From Gastrodia elata (lineage: Eukaryota; Streptophyta; Magnoliopsida; Asparagales; Orchidaceae), in NCBI GenBank assembly GCA_016760335.1, contig CM028675.1, forward strand, positions 9,294,501 through 9,358,500: DNA of 64,000 bases, written 5' to 3'. Below, piece by piece: positions 40,501-48,937 of the stretch. The position numbers were made by a program, and so were the translations under genes. The notes beneath the pieces were generated by a model that was not told where the DNA came from, ran no database searches, and saw only the letters and a program-made list of their open reading frames with translations. The first letter of the stretch is position 1. Each line of letters begins with the position of its first letter.

Positions 40501-41175
40501 CTTCTAGGAATGTTGTGCATCATTATTAAATCCACTCAAGTTTAAAATTTGTTTTATAATATAGTGCTATAAGATCATTAATGTTACATTGGGCTAAATG
40601 TTGGCTTGGAAAACAAAAGCTTACTGATAAACTAAGCATTGCTGAGATGACGAAGCTCTTAATATCATGACAAAAAAGTCATATATTTGTAGCTAGCTTT
40701 ATGTAGCTCCCATTGAAGGTATAAGCTGGAAATTATTTAATATTGTTTTTGAGAGGCTGTAAGGAGTATAGAGCTCCTTAATTTTCCCCTCATTTAATTT
40801 AGTATTTTACATCTGATATTTACAAAACTCCTATATTACCTTACCTAATAATATCTTTTTGATTCTCTTTTGCCCATGCATCAATTTTAGTTGCCCATTT
40901 ATCTTTTTAATGTATTTTTAAGCTTTTATAAATGTGCATTATTATTTTTGTAGTCGCTGAATATCAACGAATTTCTCAAGCCTGCTGACGTGGAGAGGTT
41001 TAGAGGGCCCACTGCATCTTCTCGCAGCGGGCGTGGCGGGAGGGGTCGTGGACGTGGTGGCGGATACACAACTGAGCATCCGACCAGCCGGGCTGCAGCT
41101 GCAGCCCCTTCTCTCGAAGATCCCACACATTTTCCTAATCTTGGCGGACAGAGTCGCCAAAGCCTAATTTTGTAG
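9977..41175 (+). CDS. RGG-repeat RNA-binding protein, HABP4/PAI-RBP1 family (six exons)
   Basis: The join 9977-10169, 10258-11230, 37917-38022, 38267-38419, 38508-38570, 40954-41175 gives 1710 nt, 569 residues plus stop, with every junction GT-AG and in phase. The protein opens with NPFALLGDDEE (residues 6-16), the Stm1/SERBP1-type N-terminus. Residues about 66-380 are rich in RGG, RGR and GRG repeats. The HABP4-type part follows: a FGW..P junction segment (about 387-392), EMTLAEYEKLL (425 on), a Lys-rich stretch (476-496), SLNINEFLKPADV (497 on), a second RG box and a C-terminal FPNLGG. The family binds RNA and ribosomes, shuttles between nucleus and cytoplasm, and has been linked to stress responses. 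The protein is longer than the roughly 350-residue Arabidopsis RGGA because exon 2 carries internal tandem repeats. The paralogue cannot be named. The join over the giant intron rests on phase and family order. Confidence 0.88.
10258..11230 (+). CDS. RGG gene exon 2 (RGG-rich)
   Basis: This is the long Gly/Arg-rich exon. It contains three 141-bp tandem repeats starting at 10299, 10440 and 10581; each encodes a 47-residue unit with GSGR.GFGNV..., HDSGYN-like and SGERSRG..GRAGF segments. Further RG clusters follow near 10720 and 11040-11120. The exon ends GGATG before GTATGC (donor 11231), two bases into a Trp codon. Reading past the donor gives a stop at 11244-11246, so unspliced transcripts would make a truncated protein of about 394 residues lacking the HABP4 part. 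Confidence 0.9.
10299..10721 (+). repeat. Three 141-bp coding tandem repeats
   Basis: Repeat starts GG(T/C)TCAGGAAGGG at 10299, 10440 and 10581, each exactly 141 bp apart, so the frame is kept (47 codons). Units differ at scattered positions. The repeats account for much of the extra length of this protein compared with family members of about 350 residues. Confidence 0.9.
12255..12333 (-). repeat. TA/T-rich tract plus B-box-like sequence at fold-back edge
   Basis: On the minus strand the base next to the LTR end begins GTATGTCATGGGTTCAAATC, which contains GGTTCAAATCC, a pol III B-box-like motif, followed by an A-rich and TA tail. It resembles the 3' half of a tRNA-derived SINE cut by the insertion. 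No matching A box is present on this side. Confidence 0.3.
12334..16694 (-). mobile_element. 3' LTR of the chromovirus (~4.36 kb)
   Basis: It starts on the minus strand at 16694 with TGTAACAGCC directly after a polypurine tract, and ends at 12334 with ...GGGATCGACACA, giving TG...CA ends. A GC-rich block (about 15840-16500), likely near the promoter and transcript start, is followed by AT-rich sequence. At 4,361 bp it is very long for a chromovirus LTR. A small antisense frame inside (16149-16409) recurs in the other arm and is not called a gene. Confidence 0.65.
16695..16710 (-). other. Polypurine tract
   Basis: The minus strand reads TTTAAGGAGGGGAGTC immediately before the TGTAACAGCC LTR start. 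This is the plus-strand priming site used in LTR retrotransposon replication. It fixes the orientation of the LTR at 12334-16694. Confidence 0.75.
16815..20173 (-). pseudogene. Gypsy chromovirus pol: protease-RT-RNase H-integrase-chromodomain, two nonsense codons
   Basis: One frame runs from the intron-like acceptor (20173) to 16815, broken only by a TAA at 18945-18947 and a TAG at 18294-18296. Domains in order: aspartic protease with DTGAS (about 20120-20132); reverse transcriptase with FIDDI (19125-19139); RNase H beginning around FQVYTDAS (near 18705); integrase with an H..H..C..C zinc-binding region, the catalytic Asp residues and Glu (SDRDSRF, then DGQTERVNQILEDL); a GPF motif (LGPFEVIERIG); and a C-terminal chromodomain-like segment (VPMIKVHW..H..EEATWE). 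This is the layout of chromoviruses, most like the Tekay/Del group. So few breaks suggest recent activity, but the missing gag and 5' LTR mean it cannot move on its own. Confidence 0.9.
20174..20294 (-). other. Intron-like gap before protease (121 bp)
   Basis: On the minus strand gag C-terminal coding (QEDNSVVT) ends ACCG|GTACG at 20295/20294, and coding resumes after ...TGCTATAG at 20173 with the protease. Joining rebuilds a Gly codon in phase 1. Without removal the frame meets a stop (TAA) within a few codons. The gap is T-rich, as plant introns are. A second element has the same arrangement at 46902-46974. Confidence 0.6.
20295..20395 (-). pseudogene. Gag C-terminal fragment
   Basis: The minus strand encodes KDKGKVVAQSP..PRVYALSSS..QEDN, typical of the segment between the gag zinc knuckle and protease in plant gypsy elements (PARVYAL motif). 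The fragment begins exactly where the inverted LTR arm ends (20396), so the rest of gag was lost at the rearrangement. Confidence 0.7.
20396..24599 (+). mobile_element. Inverted, 5'-truncated LTR copy (right arm of the fold-back)
   Basis: This is the reverse complement of 12334-16510 with scattered, mostly transition, differences. It lacks the first ~184 bp of the LTR. Its outer end GGGGTCGTCACACA corresponds to the GGGATCGACACA end of the other arm. No primer binding site follows it, so it is not a functional 5' LTR in this position. Confidence 0.8.
24655..24760 (+). mobile_element. Possible tRNA-derived SINE head
   Basis: TAGTCTTGTGGTTAAAGCTC (near 24665) and AAGTTCAAACCCCACC (near 24708) resemble pol III A and B boxes at suitable spacing. 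A TA tract follows. No cloverleaf could be drawn with confidence, so it is not called a tRNA gene. Confidence 0.35.
24718..24862 (+). repeat. Duplicated ~50-bp unit around a TA microsatellite
   Basis: CACCAATCACAT.TTAACTT...GAAGTTCACCTTCTT occurs at about 24719-24760 and again at 24814-24856. A (TA)n tract separates the copies and another TA/TG tract follows. Confidence 0.7.
24870..27300. other. Intronic AT-rich stretch, nothing assigned
   Basis: No recognised domain is present. A short GATGAT microsatellite occurs near 25230-25260. The small open frame at 25951-26172 minus has no recognisable motif. Confidence 0.5.
27302..27715 (-). mobile_element. 3' end of an RTE-type LINE, degenerate
   Basis: On the minus strand, decayed frames give YGAECW, WFGH, a RGRLKKT segment and a final NPT-like end just before the non-coding tail (AACCCCACCTAGTGGGACTA). 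These are the hallmarks of the ORF2 C-terminus and 3' end of plant RTE retrotransposons. Several stops and frameshifts show it is dead. The usual trinucleotide tail has decayed to GTGCTGTTGC. Confidence 0.7.
27716..31180. other. Intronic stretch, mostly unassigned
   Basis: It contains TA microsatellites (28755-28775, 29143-29168) and T-rich tracts. 29270-29420 has imperfectly repeated GGGATC.CGTCTC-like units. An open frame at 30712-30945 is acidic and Lys-rich with no recognised motif; it might be a fragment of a dead element. Nothing firm is called. Confidence 0.45.
31181..31500. repeat. Compound TA/TG/GTAT microsatellites
   Basis: Two blocks (31181-31310 and 31412-31500) consist of TA runs, TG runs and GTAT repeats around about 100 bp of unique sequence. 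The TA blocks on each side could pair with one another. Open frames across this region are microsatellite translations. Confidence 0.9.
31501..34080. other. Intronic stretch with unrecognised open-frame fragments
   Basis: Open frames at 31835-32089 and 32112-32471 (+) and 33568-33777 (minus) have no recognised motif. A short segment near 32130-32170 resembles the reverse complement of 32990-33050 (ATGTTTG..ATC..ATACCAACCTA), suggesting decayed inverted repeats. The region may be remains of a copia-type element given the integrase remnant next to it. Confidence 0.4.
34083..34400 (-). pseudogene. Ty1/copia integrase remnant
   Basis: The minus strand encodes, with stops and frame changes, TSQQNGRI.HKHTQI followed by YLINRLPSS, matching the copia integrase signature (TPQQNG..ER.H..., ...YLINRLP). 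Upstream sequence to about 34400 continues the same decayed core. Neither LTRs nor RT were located. Confidence 0.65.
34401..36261. other. Intronic stretch, nothing assigned
   Basis: The open frame at 35257-35538 (+, 93 codons) has no recognised motif and no clear splice sites. The rest is AT-rich. Confidence 0.45.
36270..36927. mobile_element. Non-autonomous hAT-like DNA transposon, 658 bp
   Basis: Terminal inverted repeats TAGACTTATGCATGGGCC (left) and, on the opposite strand, TAGACCTGGGCATGGGTC (right). They are flanked by an 8-bp target duplication, GTGTTTCC (36262-36269) and GTGTTGCC (36928-36935), with one mismatch. An 8-bp duplication with TAG-type ends is typical of hAT elements. Subterminal regions are rich in GGCCCG-type motifs. 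No transposase is present. The centre holds an open frame unlike the flanks. Confidence 0.8.
36470..36712 (+). other. Open frame inside the hAT-like element, possibly captured exon
   Basis: The frame reads DQEDDDDVPHKLPKRSYISGL..., then SHSHPSIVDYDDIFSNPN and NRPRRHVPSPTNPYR, ending soon after an ACAG/GTGTGC that looks like a splice donor. The low-complexity-free composition and the donor suggest a captured host exon. I do not recognise the source gene. No ATG begins the frame. Confidence 0.4.
36936..37916. other. End of intron 2, AT-rich
   Basis: Very AT-rich sequence with no recognised element, up to the TTGCAG acceptor ending at 37916. Confidence 0.6.
37917..38022 (+). CDS. RGG gene exon 3
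   Basis: The first base completes the Trp codon split by intron 2. It encodes an acidic linker (DDPSGPDEPKD ... EDTSKTPQEDN) corresponding to the segment before the HABP4 core in family members. The donor is AAT|GTATGT at 38023. Confidence 0.85.
38267..38419 (+). CDS. RGG gene exon 4 (HABP4 core)
   Basis: 51 codons beginning EMTLAEYEKLLQEKRKAF, the most conserved segment of HABP4/PAI-RBP1 proteins, followed by KVVLDKDFEGMQ. The acceptor is AACAG|GAA and the donor ATG|GTATTT. Phase 0 on both sides. Confidence 0.9.
38508..38570 (+). CDS. RGG gene exon 5
   Basis: 21 codons, strongly basic and acidic (KLDNDKGKKKD ... EDKSRK). The acceptor is TTTGTAG|AAA and the donor AAG|GTATTG. Phase 0. Intron 5 (38571-40953, 2,383 bp) is AT-rich, with no element recognised. 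Confidence 0.85.
40954..41175 (+). CDS. RGG gene exon 6 and stop
   Basis: It encodes SLNINEFLKPADVERFRGP, an RG box (SGRGGRGRGRGGG) and the C-terminal FPNLGG motif seen in the family, then a short tail ending in TAG at 41173-41175. The acceptor is TTTGTAG|TCG. GC content is clearly above the flanking intron. Confidence 0.9.
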   Translation, partial: SLNINEFLKPADVERFRGPTASSRSGRGGRGRGRGGGYTTEHPTSRAAAAAPSLEDPTHFPNLGGQSRQSLIL

Positions 41176-44100
41176 TTTCTTTTTAAACCCAACTCTTTGA
41201 GCTTTCTACTATAAAACCTAGCTCCCCCCCTTTTTTGATTGACTAATGGTTAATGCTCTGCTATTTTCTTTTCTTTTATTACCCCCTTTTATTTGATCTT
41301 TTATTCTAATAGCCAGCATGATTGACCGAAATTTTAGCATCGTATTATGACTATTATTTTATATTAAGTGGAGTATATAGTTGGAATTGTGTTCAAGCAT
41401 AAATAAGCCAGGTTGTTTATGTACACTTCCTGTAGAAATATGCTCTATGTTACTATATATGCATGAGTTGAACAAGAAAAAAATTATATATAAATTTGTG
41501 ATGGCAAAGTTATGATTGTTATGTTGCGGAGATCAATTGTACCATCAAAGAAAGTGCAATTGGAGTCCTAGTGAGTTTCGCGAAAAGTCTTCATAAACCA
41601 GCAGTAAGACGTGTGCCTAGCTGCACTCCTTGGCTCTAAGGCATTGACAGCATTTCATGTGCTCCCGTGGCACCTAGAAGTAGCTGGAGGCAGAGAGTTT
41701 GATGCCCGTACGCTCTCAAGTGCCCCAGAGATTGTGAGTTATGCGTCCTTGCGAGTCTTTGGGTGATCAGAAGTTGTTGATAGCAGCACCTAGGCTTGCT
41801 CAGCTGCACCCAGGCGACTCAGCATGCAGTGAGGTAGGTGACCTGGCGTTTGTGGATATTTTAACACATGAGTCACATGTCCTACTAAGGCTGTTTAGGG
41901 TATTTTGAAATTTGTTTGGAGCTTCATATAAAAGCTAATGTGTAGGTTTAGGAGAGTGCTTTAGTCTGTGAGAGCTTGGTGGTTGGTAACGAAAGTTTTC
42001 TTTTAGTGATGTATGTGCTGGGAAGCTCTAGAAATTAACTATGATTGGGGTTGATCTCCTGATGCTATTGCTTTGGGTTCTCTATATGACTATGCCTCAA
42101 GTTCTAGCCTATTCAGACCATAAATGTAGGTGAGCCTTTGTTGGATAATGGCTTAGGTAGCTTGCGTTTGTCAATGAGTTTACTAGGCACCTTAAACAAA
42201 AACTAAAGTAAATTGAGTATAGGTTAGATTCTCTTGCAAAACTCAAGAGTGGGAACCGGAAGAGAAAAATTTGGGAGAAAAAAGGAACTCAGGGCATTGA
42301 TTCCTCCAATATTCAATGCTTAATAAGTTCTATGTAATTCTATTCATTTTATTTGACAATGGATTTTTTTATGGTAGTGTGGCTTTATGATTTTTTTTAT
42401 TTTTGAGCTTTTAATGTATATCTTTGTATTTATATGCTTGTGTGTTTGTGATTGTTTGTGTTGTAATTACTTTTGTTTGTGATGATATATTTTGTTTTTA
42501 GTTCGATAACTCTCAACGGTCAAATCAATGGCCAAATAGGGATTTACGTTTCCCAAACATTGATTATAATGTGTATAATTGTAGAGTAAAATAGAACGTT
42601 GAGGATGATAAGGTAGAAAAAACATGTTCAAAATTAACACAATGGAGAGATTCTATAGTGCTTTCGATGAATCAAAGATTTTGGAGAGTGAAATTCTTAA
42701 ACTAACCATTAACTCAAACAACACTTCAGAACTTTAATAGCTCTTCAATAATTTTTCTCTTTAGGCTAGCTAAGTATGCAAACATTATTGTAGAAACTTA
42801 GGAATGAAGGGAGGGCTTGAGAGATAAGAGATGCTTGAGGATTAGGTGTGTTGGGTAAACAACTCTCCTTTGAATTTTAAAGAGATTTATTGAAAGAAGC
42901 CTTGAACACACCTGTGCTGCCTAATGGCTCGTCAAGGACTTGTATATAAGTGCTAGATGGAAAGATTGTTTAGCATTTGATTACTGTCATTCAACTGATT
43001 ATTATTGAACTGGCTCACATTTATCTCCTCCACAATTCATTTTAAACAAGCAAGATGACCCACGTTTAATTGAAGGACATTTATCCTCGTCAATGTTGGT
43101 CGTTAAATGCAAGTAGTTATTAAACGACAATTAATATTAACCTTTGTTAAGTATTCATTGCTTAAACTGATGCATATTAAAAGATGATGTATACCAAAAA
43201 ATTGTTATGTATAATTTGGGAGGTCAAGTTCTTAGGTTTGAGTTTTTTTGGTGTTTTAAGCAATATCCAACAAAGGTAAGTCAACATAATTTGCATCTTG
43301 CACCACTAACGACATTATGGCTTGAAAATGAAGTAGCAAGAGCATTACTATTATATTGATATTCATTCATTTGGCTTTGATTATATTGTTCAAGTTATAA
43401 TATTTGAAAAGACAACACTTGAGTTGAGTAAGACCCTAAAGAATGTTTGTTCAACAACACAAGGGATAATTTCCAATTATGTGAAAGTTGTAGATGAACC
43501 ACCAATCATTATTTTTCAAATTGTTCACAGTTGACTATAAATATATTGCTAAAAAGATTGAAATGATCATTATTTTTCAAATTGAATATTCATTATTAAA
43601 AATTATATTTATCATATGAAGGTAAGGTCAAGCTAAGCCTTTTGGTACCACTTATTTTAGCTTATTTATTCACTTGAAGTCCCATGTGACACCTTATAAT
43701 ACAATAGGACAATAAGTTGATTCATTAGTTATTAATCTAACATATCATATGAAGATTAACTCAACCTTAGTAATATAACTTTAAGATCAAATTTGAGTAG
43801 TTTTGAAAAATAGACAAGATAAGTATAAGATTGCTACCCTTCAATACAATTTAAATTACTTTTAAGGTTTCAACCTTATCTAATAACATATTTAATTCTC
43901 ATTTAAGAGCATACATTATTAAATTCTCAACTCCTTAAGGCAGCTTCTTTTATCATAATTTGATAAAACTATGTATGTTTATGTAATGATCAAATGCCAT
44001 TGCTAGGCTAATTAAGACAACCTGACTCAAAAGTCAGAATACTGGCTACTTCAAAATTAAGTCAAACAAAATATACCGTTATATAGAGTATATTTTTATG

Positions 44101-44577
44101 ATCGTAATGCCCAAATTTGAATTCTAGGCTGCTTCAAAATTTAGTCAACCAAAATATATTGTTATAGCCTTAGGGATTGAATATGCTAAATAATGCAATC
44201 ATAAAGATTATAAGCTGTAAATACAATCATAAAGACTAAACTATAAAATATCATTTATTTATCTTGATTTAAATATATTTTGTTTTGTGGGCAATTAACA
44301 AGTAAGGAGAAGCACATTTGCTCAACTATAATGAAAGTGAGATTCATGAAAACACACACATTTTCCCTCATAGGACCTGTATTATATCTTGATACTCCAA
44401 TAGCATGCTCTAGCTTAATAACAGATGTATAACATAATCTACCATATGAACCCCTTAGAAGTTGGTTTAATTGTGTATTTTCATGCACAATGTCATAATG
44501 TATATTTTTATGGTTTTAGTCTCAATGCGTTACAGCATTTCAAGGATTTTCAAATTATTGTAAACCATGTGATGTCC
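41176..44577. other. 3' flank and intergenic region without recognised gene
   Basis: The 3' UTR begins at 41176; no polyadenylation site is placed. 41580-42300 is GC-richer, with a TATAAAAG at about 41928-41935, and may be an unrecognised repeat. The rest is AT-rich without a recognised element. Confidence 0.5.
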
Positions 44578-46640
44578 TGTAACAACCTTAGGCTGCTACC
44601 CAGTCAATTTAATTTAAATTGATCAAATTAAGTCGAAAATCAAGATCCTAATTTTAAGTCAAATAAAAATATCCTCAAATAAAGCGTATTGAGGGGATTC
44701 TCTTGCAAGAGTTTGAGCGCAATTGGGATCCCAGATTGTCCTAAATAAATTCGTGAAGTTTAAACTTCTGGAGTTGATAATTGATAAAATATAAGTCAAA
44801 ATTTAGAAAGTTTTATATATTTAAGTTAACCATCATAAGAGGACGCTATGTTTTAAGTTTCACAAATTATTGAGCTCTGAATTAATCGTAGCAAAATTTT
44901 AAATTTTTTCACATAAAAAATTAATATAAAATAAAATACTCGTCCAAATATAATGATTTTTGGATGCGCGCGTTTGTCTCACCGAGACGCTCATTTTGAT
45001 ACCAAATTTGTAATTTTTGAGTTTGTATGGTTATAGATCATGGCTTGAGAAATTTTAGCCATCTGATTTTAATCTAATGGATGTCTTGATTTAGATTATG
45101 GCTTTAAATAGATAGTTAAATAGTTTCTAAACCTAATAAGCTGTCAAAACCTAACTATTTATTTTTCTCTCAGCTAAAATTCCCTTACCCTTCTTCTCCT
45201 CTAATACACACAATTAAAAAAAAAAGACTCATGACCTTCCCCCTTCTCTTTCATAATTGATGGGAGAATTCAAGGGAGAGCCATGCTCTCCTTCTCTTTT
45301 AAATGGAGGATTAGCCTTCCCTTCCTCTCCATTTGTCCATTAGCTGAGCTCCCCTCCTTCTCTTGTTGTGCTACTGTTGAAGGATCCTTCAAGCCCTCAA
45401 GCTCTCAAGGAACCAACCGAGTTTTCTTCTTCCATTCCTAAGGCCAAGGTAGCCTTTTTCTAAACTTTTCCTTGTGCTATTCTCTTAATATGTAACAAAG
45501 TATTGTGAATGATATTTCCATTAAGTTACTGTACGGATTCTATGCATGATTGTCGCACCTTAATCAGACTCGAATGAGTCCGATCGGAGCCCAGTCATTC
45601 ATTTAAAATTTCAGTCAAAAAGTGTATGATTTCTGTATACCAGTAGCTAGAACTTTAATTTTTATTTATTTGAATAATACGTTTGTGCTGATTTTAGTAT
45701 TAATGGAAATATCTCAGAAAGATCTTTCCATCAGTATATGGCACCACACAAGAAGTGCTCTATATTGAGAGTATTTTAGTGCGAAAGGTGACCGATTACA
45801 ATTTTTGCACAGACGAAATCACCGTCAGGCGTTACCGCGCGTCGTAGCACCCGAAGTTTCAAAAATGCATCTGCCGTAGAACATCGTAATGTGCTATAGC
45901 ATGTCGCAGTGGCATATAAATATAATAAAATTAAATTAAACACGTTATAACGTCCAGAATTGTCCAGAATGGTCAAAACTTCATATTTTTGCATTCTAAT
46001 GGTCCTAGAACCATAATGGGGTCAAATCATATTAAAATTAAAATTGGATTTAGTAAAAATGAGCATTTTATGAATGTGTAGATGAATTTCAATGTGAAAT
46101 CCACTATTTTTGCATGTATAGTATGCTTTAAATCTCATAGAGAAATTGCTTGAATACTTTATGCTGAATAGAAATGCTTGGATCTTTAATTGCTTGTATG
46201 GTCAATATAGAATATAATAATCAAATTAAAATTGGATTTAGTAAAAATGGGCATTTTATGAATGTGTAGATGAATTTCAATGTGAAATCCACTATTTTAG
46301 CATGCATAGTATGTTTTAAATCTCATAGAAAAATTGCTTGAATACTTTATGCTGAATAGAAATGCTAGGATCTTTAATTGCTTGTTTAATCAATATAGAA
46401 TTTAATAATCAAATTATATTAAACTTAATTATTTTATATTTATAATCAAGTGCTAATCCCTTTTGTATTTGATTTAAGAATTGATTAGCCTTAATTAGTC
46501 ATTATTTAATTTATATGATATTTATGTATGTTATAGAACTTTAACTTTAAATTGGACACATTAATTTACTTAATTTGACATTAAACTATATTTGAACATA
46601 ATAATTTTAAGAGCTTGATTAAGTAATTAATACTTAATTT
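44578..46640 (+). mobile_element. Gypsy-type LTR, + orientation, truncated or interrupted
   Basis: It starts TGTAACAACCTTAGGCTG, an LTR-type start for plant gypsy elements. A pyrimidine-rich leader-like segment lies at 45180-45440, and degenerate GCTATAGC..GTCGCAG units at 45829-45920 resemble those at 56927-57102. Sequence switches to a minus-strand protease remnant at about 46640; the switch point is approximate. Confidence 0.5.
46038..46413 (+). repeat. 188-bp tandem duplication
   Basis: Unit 46038-46225 is repeated at 46226-46413, starting TTAAAATTGGATTTAG. The copies differ at only a few positions, so the duplication is recent. It lies in the 44578 LTR. Confidence 0.9.
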
Positions 46641-46644
46641 AAAT

Positions 46645-47019
46645 CTAAAATTTGTCATCAAAGTTTACTATAGGTAGAATTATTAATTTGGCTTTAAACG
46701 CTTGCTTATTCAAGGGTAATTGTAGGTTGCAAAATTGAGTGGTACTAAGTTGAGTTCCAGATGAAAGCCCAACAGATAAGATTTTTGCCATTTTGTAGTA
46801 TGGCAAATTTAAACTCTTAGCAAAATCCTCAGATATAAATGAATGGATAGCTCCCGTATCAATTAGTATCTTACACAGGTGATCATTAACATATATGGTG
46901 CCTAAATTTAATTATAATTAATTGAAATTACTTAAAAGCTTAAAGAAATAAAGTACAATATGAAGTATACATACATGGTATCACATTATTATCTTCTGTA
47001 GCTTCCACGGGAGTGATAG
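46645..47019 (-). pseudogene. Gypsy gag C-terminus and protease fragment with intron-like gap
   Basis: The minus strand encodes a gag C-terminal tail (TPVEATEDNNVI), a 73-bp GT-AG gap (46974-46902), then protease with DTGAIHSF (about 46830) continuing through LIILPIVNFD to about 46650. The gap sits at the same codon and phase as in the chromovirus at 20174-20294. The gag upstream continues at 51390 on the far side of an inserted composite, since the reading frame and motif (RVYT) pick up there. Confidence 0.7.
46902..46974 (-). other. Intron-like gap before protease (73 bp)
   Basis: The minus-strand donor is CCAT|GTATGT (46975/46974) and the acceptor AAATTTAG|GC (46902/46901). Splicing joins V-I-P to T-I-Y in phase 1. 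Inside is AT-rich with several stops. It is a homologue in position, not obviously in sequence, of 20174-20294. Confidence 0.55.
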
Positions 47020-47690
47020 TGTGATGACCCACTTAAGTAGTAATAAGTAAAACTCTTAAACCTCAAGGCGCCTTTTCAGATAACAGTGGAGTTCCTGATA
47101 AGAACTCCAAAGTTAAGCATGCTCATGTGGGAGCACTCGCAGGATGGGTGACCTGCTGAGAAGTTATATTCTGAGGGCAAAACTGTGAGGCATTTCTGGC
47201 CAAAGCGAATAATACCTTGGTGCTTAAGAGTTTGGGCTGTTACAAATGGTATCAGAGCAAACCATAGGGTGTTAGATAGGAGCTAAGTGCCATACAGGGC
47301 AAAGTACCACTTCATGCGAGCAGCCTCTTGAACCCATGATGGTTAAGGTGCTACATGGTTGTGGGTACCTCTTGTGCCTATAGGGGTCACCTCTAGTCCT
47401 ATCTACCTAATGGATGGTTCTTGGATCTGTGTGTGGATACTGACGAGGACGTCAGTTACTTAAGTTTAGGAGATTGTGATGACCCACTTAAGTAGTAATA
47501 CGTGAAACTCTTAAACATCAAGACGCTTTTTTAGATAACGGTGGAGTTCCTAAAAAAACTCCAAAGTTAAGCGTGCTCATGTGGGAGCACTCCCAAGATG
47601 GGTGACCTGTTGGGAAGTTATCTTCTGAGAGTAAAATTGTGAGATTTTTTTGGCCAAAGCGAACAATACCTTGGTGCTTAAGCGTGCCCA
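47020..47690 (+). mobile_element. Cassandra-like TRIM element with 5S-bearing LTRs
   Basis: LTR 1 (47020-47244, 225 bp) starts TGTGATGACCC and ends GCTGTTACA. A primer binding site TGGTATCAGAGC (47247-47258) follows, complementary to initiator tRNA-Met. A short non-coding internal region (47259-47474) ends AAGTTTAGGAGAT. LTR 2 (47475 on) starts TGTGATGACCC again and is cut near 47690. The LTRs contain a 5S-rRNA-like segment. Tiny size, no coding and a 5S promoter define Cassandra elements. Confidence 0.75.
47101..47165 (+). promoter_or_regulatory. 5S rRNA-like pol III internal promoter in LTR 1
   Basis: AACTCC.AAGTTAAGC.TGCT...GGGAGCAC...AGGATGGGTGACCT...GGAAG-like sequence matches the A box, intermediate element and C box order of plant 5S genes. 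It is not a 5S gene: the 5' part and the end do not match. Further copies lie at about 47557-47621 and 48077-48141. Confidence 0.7.
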
Positions 47691-47822
47691 TATAGTAGTA
47701 TTAGTTTTTTCATTTGGACATCAGAATAAAAAGTCAACCCTAGAATTCAGAGTTGACTTAGTTAAAAATGACCAAAATACCCCTAGAATTCAAATGACCA
47801 TAACGTAATCAATTCAACTCCA

Positions 47823-48208
47823 AAGTACCACTTCATGCGAGCAGCCTCTTGAACCCATGATGGTTAAGGTGCTACATGGTTGTGAGTACCTCTTGTGCCT
47901 ATAGGGGTCACCTCTAGTCCTATCTACCCAATGGATGGTTCTTGGATCTGTGTGTGGATACTGACAAGGACGTCAGTTACTTAAGTTGGGGAGATTGTGA
48001 TGACCCACTTAAGTAGTAATAAGTGAAACTTTTAAATATCAAGGCACCTTTTCAGATAACAGTGGAGTTCCTGATAAGAACTCCAAAGTTAAGCGTGCTC
48101 ATGTGGAAGCACTCCCAGGATGGGTGATCTATTGGGAAGTTATCTTCTGAGGGCAAAATCGTGAGGCCTTTTTAGCCAAAGCAAACAATACCTTGGTGCT
48201 TAAGCGTG
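47823..48208 (+). mobile_element. Second Cassandra-like piece: internal part plus LTR
   Basis: 47823-47995 repeats the TRIM internal region from its middle (CCAAAGTACCACTTCATGCG...) and 47996-48208 is another LTR with the 5S-like segment. The copy lacks its own 5' LTR and primer binding site. It is separated from the first by a ~130-bp piece of the long LTR. Confidence 0.7.
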
Positions 48209-48937
48209 CTCATATAGTAGTATTATTAGTTTTTTTATTTGGACATCAGGATAAAAAGTCAACCCTAAAATTCAGAGTTGACTTAGTTAAAAATGACCAA
48301 AATACCCCTAGAATTCAAATTACCATAACTTGGTCAATTCAACTCCAAATTCAAAAATTCAAGATCCTAACTAGTTTAAAATTTTAATGTCACCAATGAA
48401 CAGAAATGACAATTAGGTTTTGAACCCTAGAAATTTAGAAAATGACCAAAATACCCTCAACATTAGTTAGGTCATAACTTGACCATTTGAGGTCCAAATT
48501 GGGTCTACTCCCTACCAACATACTCAGTACATTATATGGAAGTTATCTTCTGAGGGCAAAATCGTGAGGCCTTTTTGGCCAGTGAACAATACCTTGGTGC
48601 TTAAGCGTGCTCATGTAGTAGTATTAGTTTTTTTATTTGGACATCAGGATAAAAAGTCAACCATAGAATTCAGAGTTGACTTTAGTTAAAAATGACCAAA
48701 ATACCCCTAGAATTCAAATGACCATAACTTAATCAATTCAACTCCAAATTTAAAAATTCAAGATCCTAACTAGTTTAAAATTTTAATGTCACCAATGAAC
48801 AGAAATGACAATTAGGTTCTGAACCCTAGAAATTTAGAAAATGACCAAAATATCCTCAATCTTAGTTAGGTCATAGCTTGACCATTTGAGGTCCAAATTG
48901 GGTCTACTCCCTACTAACATACTCAGTACATTATAGA
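48135..48937 (+). repeat. ~403-bp tandem duplication spanning Cassandra/LTR junction
   Basis: GGAAGTTATCTTCTGAGGGC starts at 48135 and again at 48538. Each unit comprises the TRIM LTR 3' part followed by the long-LTR segment ending ACTCAGTACATTATA. The copies are nearly identical with small deletions in the second. The junction therefore existed before the duplication. Confidence 0.85.

Noticed and set aside
47101..47165. Functional 5S rRNA gene
   Set aside because: Only the internal promoter part matches; it is within a Cassandra-like LTR next to a primer binding site.
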